From Trogon surrucura (Eukaryota > Chordata > Aves > Trogoniformes > Trogonidae), in the NCBI GenBank assembly GCA_020746105.1, contig CM036620.1, positions 744,001-808,000 of the forward strand: DNA of 64,000 bases. Direction: 5' to 3'. How positions within the stretch are numbered: position 1 is the stretch's first letter; each line of letters begins with the position of its first letter. A program made the translations under genes and the position numbers. The notes below the pieces were generated by a model. It saw only the letters and a list, made by a program, of their open reading frames with translations. It was not told the DNA's origin and did not search any database. Below, piece after piece: positions 50,701 to 62,400 of this stretch.

Positions 50701-53700
50701 AGCTTGTTCGCACCAGTTGGCGATCAGCCCCGCTGGCATTCTGGCCATCACAGCCTAATGCCAACATTGTTATTTATTTCTTGCACTAGTGGAGTATAAC
50801 AACAGGGAATGCTTTCCCAGATTTTTGCAAAGCAGCAATACCATGACAAGACTGGACTGATTAATTGTAAAATGAATGCCAGGTCTTCAAGATGGACTGA
50901 GAAATGAACTAAAAAACACTATTGTAAAAGCAACTGGAATATCCATCTTTTACTTTCATGATTACTGTTTGGAAAAGTTGCACAGAGAGATAACTTGGAA
51001 AGGATTCAATAATCCTCTTAAGAGAAGCCCTGGAAGGTAACACAACGAACACCAAGCGGCAGCAAACAACCGTCAGAGGCAACGGCTGTCACAAAGCTGA
51101 TACTTCCTGCAAAACGTAGCTGAGCTACAACTGCAGGACCACTACTTCCATTAAGAAACTGGATTTTAATATTATTGGAGTACAACCCTTAAACTACACA
51201 AACAAGCCTCAAGACACTTGTCAGTCTGCCAGATTACTCCGTAATCATTAGCCCCATAGCCGATGAGGACAGTTTACATTTCCCTGGGAGTAATCACAAA
51301 AAAATACAGGCAGAATTTAAAGCACATCCCTGTACACTTGGGTTTCATGGGCACTTCCAGTTTCAAAGGTTAGCTACTACATCGGTGTGTTACTACCCTG
51401 CTCTACCAGTCATTCCTGGAAGTGGTGCTCCACCCAAAAAAGCCATTCCAGTTAAAAGCTCTAAGTTGTTGCTCTATTTCGGGTTCCTGGTCCTTGTAGC
51501 CCTCCTCCCCCCTTAGTATTACTGCTGTGGCAACAAAAGCCCTCTCAATCAGGGCCAAGTACACCCACACATGCATTACCCTCTTGAGAGAAACAGGTCT
51601 CCCCTCTGTGACTCAAACCTGCTGCCCGAAAGGAACTCAAACGGCGCTGGCAGTAACTTAAGGACGCCGCTGCTTGTCCTGTGTGCCGTGGCTCCCAGAA
51701 GCTACAAAAAGTCCCCTCCCTGAACTGTATCTTTTGGCAAAATCTTAACATCAGTAGGGGAGTGCTGCATGTGCTGTGCTGGCTCTACATGGAGAGATGC
51801 ACACACCGGTTAAGGGATCCTAGCAACATCCTCCACGTGTACATTGTTTCCCTGTCCTGTTCTTTTAGGCACCTTGCAACTGCACGGTAAAGCAGTCCAG
51901 ACAAAAAAAAAAATAAATGTAATAATAAAAATAAATCCCCTCTCTACATGGACACAGTTTGGAGTGCCTAAATAAAGATGACATGGGGGCATGGGGATTA
52001 CCAGTTTAACACATTCCATCATACAGCCTGGGATTCTCACCCAAAATAAACCTTTAAGCCTGACAAGCGCAGAGATACCATGATGCCATCACTACCAACC
52101 CAACTGCTACTGCACCTCTAATAGTACTAAGCAAAATGACTATACTTTGAAATTTTTCTAAGGCAATGAAACGATCATCTCGTCTTCCTCCATCTGCTGG
52201 AGTTTAAAGGACAGCCCAAGTGCGCTCCTCGGCTTGAGCGCGGGCACACGTACACCAGCGCATGGCAGCGGTCAGTCCTCAGCCCACTGTCGGAAATCCC
52301 GTCAAGGTGTCCGGCTGCAGGTGACTACAAGCAACTCTGCTGCCTACACCAGCAGCAGACCTGACTCAAACAAATGCAAAGTTCAGAACAGATTTCAAAA
52401 CCTCAAACCTCATTTTCTGAGCAGCTATCAAACTCTCTTGGCCTGTGGTAGCATTTTTTTTCCTCCACAGGCAGTTTTTTACATGGAAGTTAATAATGAA
52501 CAACATTTAAAAACCGAAATTTAAATGGCATCCTTTTGTTACTCAAGAGTCAAAAAACCCCACCTACTTCAGTGTTTAACCTAGCCCCCAGAGATTAAAG
52601 AACTGCATCCAAGTATTCGTAAGATAACTCAGTCAAAACAGCTCCCACCCATCTAACTTCATGTCCACTACAGCAGATTTTTAGTCAAATAACCTGGTTA
52701 CGTAAGTCATTTCCATCTCTTTCTTATAAATTTAAGTTTTGATCGCCCAGTTAAAATCTCTGCTCTCCCCACAACCGTATTTTTCTACTTAAACAAGGGG
52801 ATGATGAGCCAAGAGGTACTGGTGGGCTACATGATGTTCAACCAGTGCCAGACATCATGCCAGCCATTTCTGCCTCTGGCCTTAACCTGCAACAATCATT
52901 TTAACTTAGGCTTAAATACAAATTTGGTCAAGCGACCAAACGGAGGAAAAGGATAAAATTATTTGCTCCGTGAATACACTAGCTTGTTCCATTTCCTAAC
53001 TGCCACATCAAGTATTTGCCAAGGGTGATTTCCTTTTTTACTATTTACAACTGTATACCCTGGGATGGTTTTTTTTGTTGTTAGAGATTTAGTGAAACTT
53101 TCACCGATACCAACCAACCAACAACAATTTCCCTTTGGCAACACACACTGAATGCTACTTGCAACTGTAGTGGCATAATCCAAGTTGAAGTTCCTCCCTC
53201 TTTTTTGGATCTTCCCTCCCCCCGAGGTAAAATCCTGAGAACAACCCACAGCAGACATGACGAGACATATACAGTGCATTGCTGAAACTCTGAATCACGA
53301 CCTTGCCATTCAATATACACCTATATTACATTCAGAAGGTCTTGCATTTAAAGAAAAACAAACAAAGAAGATACAAATTTATAAGTCATCGCTATTGTCC
53401 TCCCATACCCGCTAAAGAAAACAAAAATATTCTGCAAGTACTATGTACTTGAGTGCAGTTTTTAAAATAGGAAATACCACACCTTTCACTTGACAAGCAG
53501 AACAGCAAAAAGTAAAATTCCTGTTGTACTCTAAGCATTTTTCTACTGGAGCTGTACTGTACACATACAGCTGTATATACTCCCAAAGGCACACGGAGAA
53601 AATCCCTTGGCTACACTTGCGCAGGTAATTTCATTGGCTTTAGCAGACAGGTCTGATGTACAATGAGTAAAACAAGAAGGAACTAAGGGAGTGATGTAAT

Positions 53701-56700
53701 TACGAATACATACAGCTGGCTAGAAACATTCTGAATATAATTAAGCTTTGAGACATTGTGCCAGCCAACATGTTAATAATCGTAAAAAAAACACCTGTGG
53801 GTGATTTTCATACTTATCAAAATAAGGAACTGTTGAGAACCATTAATAATGTGGGTAAATGCTGTCTAAGCTTCCCACACATCTCTGCCAATGAGCTTTA
53901 ATTTTCAACTGCAAGAATCCTGCTATTCCAGTCTGGAGCTCCTCCAGAGCAAAGATATTGAATCAAGTTACATTGTGAACTGGCTCTGCAACACATGAAA
54001 CATAACAAGATCAATATGTAACACCAAAGTTTATCCGTTAGGCTTTCCTGGACCAAAATTTTCCACAGTTTGAGACGAATTCACTTTAGACCTTAACACA
54101 GAAGACAGTTCTAAAGCAGAAGTCGACATTCTGACATAGAGGTGTAGAGCGAGAGAATAAAAGGAAGCTTGAGGAGCTGTGGTAGAATAATACCAACTGC
54201 GGGAGACCCCACACTTGTTCAAGAGCAGAAACTCTGATTCTTGCTTACTCATGGAACACTTCACAGACTCCCAAAGGATTCAAGAAACCTGGAGACAAGC
54301 ATCTTCTGCCACCACACTGCCTTAAGTGCTCATCTGCATCTCTTAAAGGTTGCTGGCATGTGTAATTAAAAGTAACACTTCCTTTCTTAAATACCACACC
54401 ACTTCTTAAGAACAAATACACCAACACGTAGCTTGTTCTCTTAGTTAAGTAAATCAGACAAAATTCCTGCAAGTGTCATCGCATTTGAGACACAGGCTAT
54501 TCTAAGTGTTTATCATGAACTAATGCCACAAACTTCAATATTGTTATCCAACAGGTTCATATAAAGAGTGTTCCACTGACCTTCAAAGTCCACATCCCCA
54601 ACTAATTTGGTCTTTCCTGTAAGAGGATCGTGGATATGGTTGATGCCTACATCAATCACAGCTGCACCTTCTTTGACCATATCAGCTGTGATCAACTTTG
54701 GGATACCTGGAATCATCAAGATATATTTCATTAACATGGCCAGGTAGTCTTAGGTCATCAATTGCAAATTATATTAAAGAGTGTGCATGCACGTGGATGT
54801 GGGCACAGAAATGGAGGATAATCCTGTCACTTGATTTTTTTTGTGAGACATCACACATAAAACAATTATTCCTCAGTTTCACAGTTGGTAACTACAGGAA
54901 GAAAAGGTGCTATTTGTTCATTTCGACTAAATATTTTCAGCTAAATCTGCAGTGACTGTGAGTAAAGGAAGTACTTGCTCTTTTGAGGAAGTAAATCCCT
55001 TGCAGAGCATTTCCAAAGAAAAGCTGGACAATAAAAATGCTTTGTGAGCCACAAGAAACCGTTAGTACTGTCAGAGGTGTGCCGATCCAGAAGCGTTGCC
55101 AACTGCTGAAGCAAGCTGTCTATGTTACTTCCACAGCATTTTCTTTAATGTTTTTAACACTGCTACTGGATTTGCATTGCTCTTGACTCCCGATTCCTTC
55201 TGCACCTCACTTGTTAGCTACATTGCATTTCAAGCACTTAGAGAAATAATGAACACCAGCTACATGACAGAACACACATGTCAATGTAAAGCATCTGGAC
55301 CTCCATCACAAATACTCTGAGCAGTCAGGATCCAGAAAATCTAAAAGGTCACTTCAAGTTCCAAGACACAGAGCTGAGTCAGTGGCTGCATGCTTCCAGT
55401 CAGCACAGCTGAGCTATTTATTATACATTGCAAGAGACACCAAAACAGTTATTTAGATACTCAGACAACTTGAGGACAAAAACGACAATGCATTACACAC
55501 ACCACACCTGACTTATGCCCTGCCAAAGGGGTGGCAAAACACCATCTTCTAAGGCAGTAGACCCAGACAACGGTTGTCATCACTTCCTAGAGCTCACTGC
55601 CACATGGGATTTCAAACTGCAGGCAGCACCACACATTTACTTGGAGGAGATCAGTCTCATATAGTTTCCCAAACACGCTGAGGCAAGCGACAAGACTTGG
55701 ACACCTTCTCCGCCAACACCTCCTCTGCACGCACAGAAAGACTTGTCTTTCTAGAAGTAAAATTTTAACTAGAGGCAAGGCTATCTTAGAAAAAACATAT
55801 CAGCATTGCCAAATCAATGGCAGCATCACATGTGGCCAGACATCTGACAGTTCACAGCCTGGACAGTCACAATGAATGAAAGATTTCCTGGCATGTTACA
55901 GCAAAGCAGTATCCAAGACCAAAGCTACTGCACTCTACTGGAGAACCAAGAATATCAAGTCCTTCCACATCATCTGCATTATTCTCTCATGCCTTCATTG
56001 CAATAGGGGCAATCTCTTCTCTGTATTCCATTGAAGTGACCTAAATCTCTCACCAACCATGCAACCTCTGACATTGAGCAAAGGGAAATGCCAGCTTGAA
56101 GATCACAATTCACCTTGCTTCCTGCACAATCCTGTCAGTTCTGTGTATCGTGAGGAATGACCATCTTGGTGACAGAGTATCTCCAAACGGGAAGTCTAAG
56201 CTCCCCTCTGCCCACCAAAGCAACTTTCTGTCAGGTGGAAAGGTGGAAAAAAAAAGAAAAGAAAGCAAATCCCTACGTTCAAGCCTGTAGCTGTACGGAG
56301 GTAAGCGCAGGCACACAAAGGCTTTGGCTTCCCTTGAAGTGCTGGATCACAGCCAGTTACTCATTTAAGTACAGGCAATACAAGAACCTTCTTTGCTCTC
56401 CAGTTCTCACTCCCCCATAGGACCCAAGCTTGAAACTCTGCTTCTAATGTTGAGCAAGCCAAGACCTCAAATTCTTTCCTATGCCATTTGATAACATCTG
56501 GCTGCGTCTACCTCATCATACTCTTAGGCAATCCATCGCAAGGCGGCTGGTAATTGGATAATGCCTCAGCCTTATGGGGGTAAATGATCTGTATGTGATA
56601 TGGATGGAAGAATATTAACGGAAGCTGCACAGTTACACCCTTTGTAAAACGGTTTGATAATAGGCCAAATACTTAGTACCAACAAATAAACTAACCCCCA

Positions 56701-59495
56701 AATCAAATGAGCAGATCTATTTACCTAAGCCTACTTTACATACCAAGCAGGAAGAGGTAAGTGTAAGAGCAACTATTCCTAAAATGCACTGACTGAAAAA
56801 TGTGGGAAAATCTTTCACTGGTAATTTTGGTAGAAAATGATGACTCACAGAATCACAGAATGGTTTGGGCTGAAAGGGACCTTGAAGTCAGTCACCTCCT
56901 GAGTAAAGTAACCAGCCACTATCTGAATAAAAGGGTCTGACAAATCAGCAACGCTAGTACAAGAGCACCACAGATCATGTGGTGATGGTGATCAAGTGGA
57001 CCACATGATCATGAGGTACAGCTCAAGCACTGCCAGTAGAATTTCATCTGATATGTTGCATCCCCATTCCTTCCTCTGTTAACTCTCTCTCCAAGGCTAG
57101 AAGGTACATGAGTCTCCTCTCTCAAGGCAGACTGGCAAGCCAAGAGAGCAACTGGTTACTAGTCGAATACTGCTTCCATCACTACCCTGGAAGTTCTGTG
57201 GTGGCTGTACAAGCACAACCGGAAGAGCCGCACTGACCCGTCTACCACAAGCCCGAGCCAATGGCAAAAAGAACAGACTCCAGGGGATGTCTGTATAGGC
57301 AGGGGACAGCGGGCAAACACGGGAAGACTAAGGCGACAAAGTTATGGGGGGGAAACACCAGGCTTTGGCTAAAAATGCAAAAGCTGCATGGTGGTGAAAG
57401 AATTTAGGAAGCTCCACCCAGAAGAGACAAAGATTTTAGGGAGGGGCAGGATGGACAAGAGGAGCATTGTTGGAACTTATGATGAAACGAGTTAAGAGGG
57501 CACAAGAGGGAAAGAATAAATTGCATGGGCAGTTAAAATGGAAGTAAGCAGTAACACCAAGGTCCCGAGGCTGGTGGCAAATGAGAGACAACATAGGAAG
57601 ATGGGTATTCTCAAATCAAGCGTAAAAACAGAAGCATCTGACTCGAAGTGTTATAAAAGCTGTGAGTCCAAGTGCACGGAAATAGAGTACCATATCAGAA
57701 AGAACCAACTAAGTCACCAAAGCTGAAGTGACAATGCAGATAAAGGTATTACCTAAGAAGAGGAAAATGAGAATAGGAACCTCGCTCTTTCACAGACACA
57801 CACAACCAGCTGTTTTCCATTTACACGTCTTGCACTATAGGCCATGACAACAGTTGTTTCTAACTGACAGGGCAGAAGTTCCCTTTCTGCAACATTCACT
57901 GTACATGCCACACATGTCCAGGGAACGCATAATCCCGAAGGGACAACGTGCACACTTGTCAAGTAACAAGAGGAACCATGAAGAGATTCCACTTTTCTAA
58001 AGCATCATCTTCCCCAGAGCATCCACTGGAGCAGGGTTGCATACAGTTTGCACAATGCAGCCCTAGATTTTTCATCATGCCAAGTGTATTTCATGTTGTG
58101 TAATGACTGTTGTGTCATCATGCTCCTGTTACAAGCAACACAAGGGGAATCATGTGCAGAACAAACCAGGCAGAATTGCTACTGAAACGTTTACCTACAA
58201 GCCTAACTGATGACAAACAATTCAGCGTAAAAATCTGAAGCGTGATTCAACTGGAAGCAGTGAATTTGGATGACAAGTTACTAGTTTACTTCCAGCTAGG
58301 ACACACATTATCAGCTTTCATTCACAGTCGTGAAATCTGGTCAGGACCATAGCTGAGTAATCACACATGGGAAACCTGAGCTCTTTCTTGTTCCTGGCAT
58401 GAAAAGAAAGATAGCACAGTTAAGCCCTGAAGCAAAGGACACTTCACTTCAAGAGGAAGTGATGAGCTTGACACAGGGACTTATCTGTCTTGATCTAGAA
58501 AATAAGTAAGCAGGAATTTAGTCTTGAGAATGATAAAGAGAGAAGGGAGGAGAAAAGTAGAAAACCACAATCCTCCCGTAATGGTCCAAAATGGTACTAG
58601 AGAAAGAATCTGTAACGGACACAGAATTTTAACAAGGTTTTTACCAAGTTGAATTGTTTAGGGTTTTTTGTTGTTGTTGTTGTTGTTCAATAAATTTATT
58701 CTTCTGTTTACAAGACCACAAGGGAAAAACAGAGGTTGCTCAGAAGCAGACTTCTGCTCATTTCTTGGTTCCAGAGCAGTCCATCTGCAAGTATTCCACT
58801 CTACGTCACATTAAGAGTATAGACACAGACCTTGCAGACCCCTTGCTCCGGGCAATTAGCATTTTCTTCCTCTTTACACAGTAATTATGAAAGAACAAAA
58901 TAAATTAAAAAGTCAGTCATTAATAACATGTTACCAAAACTACCAGGTTGTTTGGCAAGGTTGCCCTCAATTCTAAGAGCCAGGGAACGATACCACTGTT
59001 TTATGAATGCAGCCTCCAGCTGATTTAAAGAAACCCTCCTGTCAAAATTTAAATGACTCATGATTTTTGCACTGCACAGAGAATGTTTTAATTTACATAA
59101 TTATACCTGTATAAACTATGCAATGACTGGTTCCCAATCTTGAGTTCACCCTGAAGTCTCCCTAAGGGAAAGGTGTCACATGTGACGAGAAACAGTTTAT
59201 GAGTCTGCAAATGTGAAGGGCAAGAACAAAGAGACAAATCACTCACCCTTCTTGCAAGAAATCCTACTTACACCCTCAGCGAGCATGAGCACCAATTATT
59301 TGGCGAAACGTGAAATAGCTAGTAGTACCACCAACACACACACGGAAGGCTACTTTTTAGGTTTTAAATGCTATGATTGGAGTATTAAACAACTAGTATT
59401 ACCTGCAGCTACTATTACGATGTCAGCAAGTTGCGTATGGATCTTGAGCTGCTCTTTCGGTGTGTATCTGTGAGTAATAGTCACTGTAGCATCGC
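47668..59495 (-). CDS. MTHFD2L: Methylenetetrahydrofolate dehydrogenase 2-like, C-terminal part (last 3 exons, 5' end outside window)
   Basis: Seen: exons 59403-59495, 54581-54706 and 47668-47780 join in frame to about the last 110 residues and a TAG. The 5' exons are not in the window. The sequence runs [65 protein letters not shown], and ends [19 protein letters not shown] to LLY. Known: this is the NAD(P)-binding half of the FolD/MTHFD fold; [10 protein letters not shown] is the family signature. MTHFD2L is a mitochondrial enzyme that oxidises 5,10-methylene-THF and hydrolyses 5,10-methenyl-THF, feeding mitochondrial formate production. The choice of MTHFD2L over its paralogue MTHFD2 rests on the neighbouring EPGN and EREG, which follow MTHFD2L in human, and on the AKK-x-x-Y end. 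No frameshift or premature stop is seen. Confidence 0.95.
47781..54580 (-). other. MTHFD2L last intron
   Basis: A 6.8-kb intron. Beyond short A/T runs I recognise no RNA gene, mobile element or extra exon in it. Confidence 0.8.
54581..54706 (-). CDS. MTHFD2L: MTHFD2L exon, second from last
   Basis: 126 nt between the acceptor ATGATTCCAG and the donor GTCAGT, phase 1 in and phase 1 out. It encodes [20 protein letters not shown] through LVGDVDFE. Confidence 0.96.
56844..56895 (-). mobile_element. CR1 LINE fragment, 3' end
   Basis: The plus strand reads TCACAGAATCACAGAATGG, then TTTGGGCTGAAAGGGACCTT. This is the complement of the avian CR1 LINE 3' end with its (ATTCTRTG)n tail. The element therefore lies on the minus strand and is heavily 5'-truncated, as most CR1 copies are. 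Similarity fades after about 56,895. CR1 abundance is typical of birds and other reptiles. Confidence 0.85.
56973..57010. repeat. Inverted repeat, 11-bp perfect arms
   Basis: Arms GATCATGTGGT (56973-56983) and ACCACATGATC (57000-57010) are exact reverse complements around a 16-nt loop. It would form a hairpin in the MTHFD2L pre-mRNA. No family is recognised. Confidence 0.7.
58668..58687. repeat. (TTG)n microsatellite
   Basis: About 6.7 uninterrupted copies of TTG, preceded by a short T run, inside an MTHFD2L intron. Confidence 0.9.
59403..59495 (-). CDS. MTHFD2L: MTHFD2L exon, third from last
   Basis: 93 nt between the acceptor CTTACTTTGCAG and the donor GTAATA, phase 1 in and phase 1 out. 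It encodes [19 protein letters not shown] and the hydrophobic ADIVIVAAG strand of the Rossmann fold. Confidence 0.95.
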
Positions 59496-62400
59496 CTGCA
59501 AAGTAAGAGATAAATTAATCATTATATATAAAATGTCTGTATGACACAGTCTCAGGTGCAAATTACTTACTTAGGTACATTAACAACGGTACAGATGATG
59601 GTCAGATTTGTCTCGAAACGCATCATTTATGTCAGCATAGGCAAAACACAACAATTAACTGTTCACATGTACAAAAACATCTTTGTTTCTCAAAAATATC
59701 TAACTGAAAGAATTAATTTATACACTGAGGACTAATTTACTCCTCCATCAACTTTTTTCTATGTAATAGAACTACAGTGAGCAAACCCAGTACAGAATCC
59801 AGGGTCCACCTTACTAAGCGGTATTTGTATAGCATGCTATAGGATCTAGTTGTTTGGCCACAACCTAAAGCTTCAAGTACAAAGTCAGCACATTCAGATC
59901 TCTGTCCTCAACCACTGCCATCACACATCTGTCCCGAAGCTGCCCAGATGCTTCCCCTTGACATTCTCTTGTCTAGAGAGGAAGCCTTCCCTGTACCTGT
60001 GACCTAACTTCAAAACAGCATTTTCCTCGAGTCAAAATTTAGTCTTTGACCAGTGTTTGACAGATTTTGCGTGCTCAATGTCTAAACAGTAACTCAAGTT
60101 CTGGGAAGTGGCAGTATTCCTTAACGATATTCCTTCTTTCAAGACTTAACATGGCTGATAACCTGGCCAACAGAGAATGACAACTGAGGCTCTTGTTTTC
60201 TGAGGGCCTGATCATGTAAAGAATGAATCAAGTAGGTACAACAACAAGGACACTCCTGGGCTAATGGTCTTTGCTTAGAAACCTTGCTGACCAAGAACTG
60301 CAACGCAAGAGTCAGACCAAAAAATCCCTCTCTTGGCTGGAACATTATCAGATTTCACCAAGGAGTGGCCGTGAACACAAGTGTGCAACACAATCAATAT
60401 CAGCACCAGTACTTAGAAAATTCCATTTGGAGGGATCCAAGAAGGTTTATTACCATAACCACTTGAGAAATCAATACGTCCAATGTGTATATTTTTCCAC
60501 ATACTCAAAGCATTGCAAAACATCATTCTGCATAGGTCAAGTGCAACAACAGCAACAGAACCGACCGGACAAAAAGGTGCTCAGATTTACGCATGTGTCC
60601 TACCACATCTTGTATCTCCCTATAACACAAAAAGAGCTGAACTCCTGCACTTCACACCAGAGCAGGAAGTGTTTGAAGTTATCACAAACAGAAGCACGCT
60701 GCCTTCTGGGTAAACGCAGAAGATCCAGGGTCTGCTCCTGCGCACATCCACATTTCATGTCAAGAAATTTACACAGTAATTTTTATTGCCAAAATTTCTT
60801 AGCAATATTAAAAAAAACCAACACCAAACCTGCTAGTAAAACATTAACCACCTTGTGCTGTTTGATGGAGATACTGAGGAAAGACTGAAGTCTCATACCT
60901 TGCATCTAACAGCAAGCGTTACATGCAAGGAAATTGCCAGCATAACAGTTATCCAAGGACACTCTTCCCAAAACACTCCCTGTCAATTATTTGTACCACA
61001 CAACATTCAGGTGTTAGACTCCCCCCATCAGAGACTCCCAAGTGATGGTATGAGCCATTACAGGAAAAGTTTTTACCATCTCAGACAGTACCACCATATC
61101 TCTTGCCTCTGCAATGTGTCCACCTGATCTAACCGGTGCCTCTCATCTCTTGAGCTCCCTTCCTCAAGCATCTCATCTTCAACCTGTCTGTGCTCTGACA
61201 TCTCTGCTCTTTGCCCTCAACTTGGACCCCTCTTCTACTTCCAGCTCTGTATTGCATCACATCTCAAGGAGAAGCAGATCAAGACATTTCCAGCAAACTG
61301 TAAGGGCACAAGCAATTCCATGAAATACGAGAAAACGCCCTAGGTTAGAAGTCTCTTGACAGCCTTCTGTAACTTGTGATGAATTCAGTGCATCAAGAGC
61401 TTCGACAGCTACTTGTCTTAAAACCAGTAACTGCAGTTAGCCTTAATGTGACAGCAACACCCCAGCCAGTACATAAAGCCTTCATGTCCAGATTCCTTCA
61501 GCTTTCTTCCCTGAATACATCTGGGATCATGAAATAACTCATACAGTCAACGTAACTGGAACAGAACTGAAGTATTACTCTGACACTCCATGTCTCCAAC
61601 TGCTTATTTGTATGTAGGCCACACACACTCTTGGGAGCAAGCAGCATGTCAGCTGTGTAGATAATCAGAGTTTTCCTTCTTCGGAGGCTTCATTCTCCAA
61701 ACAGAGTAATAACAGATCACTTCTGTCCCTGCAGAGGCAGCATGCCTACTCTTCAATACGACACACTTCATTTTTCTTAGCTAATGCCCTAGCAATCACA
61801 CTAAAACTTACAGTTTGTCTGAAGGGCCATCCTCCACACATGAAAGGCAAACAGACTTATCACTAGGCTCTAGAAAGAAAGGCTTGAACACTTCAAGCAA
61901 AAAAAGAAAAAGCTATCTTGCCCAAAATCACAATCACTATTTGCCAAAGCCTATACATAACAAAATTCTTTTGACGTCTTATTTTGTACTCACACAGGCT
62001 GAGACAATCTAACAGATAAAATCCAAAGTTACAAATATTCACAACTTCTCAGAAGTAACATCAGTGCTATTTCCCATCAAGATTTTAGCAAGAAACGTGT
62101 CTGTAATCAGCTCCTGAAACCAAGTTACTGCTCCCACTACCAAAAAAGAAAGGAGTAAAAAAAAAAAAAAGCCCCTACCTTCAGAATAGCAGTCCAGAAG
62201 CTTACAGACACTTCAAAGGGTAGGTTTTCCACTTATTTGTGATCATGCCAAAACAGAAAATAAACAACTATTTTTATACTGCTACTTCTGCTGGAAGAAG
62301 AGGAATATATTTAGCAATTAAGATTCCGCATGATACCGCTAAGTCAATTCACTAGCTTATAAAACAGTCTCCTGACTGCCTACACAAAACACAATTTGTT

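Larger units (their letters stand above)
54707..59402 (-). other. MTHFD2L second-last intron
   Basis: A 4.7-kb intron that holds the CR1 fragment near 56.85 kb, an inverted repeat at 56973-57010 and a TTG microsatellite at 58668-58687. No other coding sequence is recognised. Confidence 0.8.
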
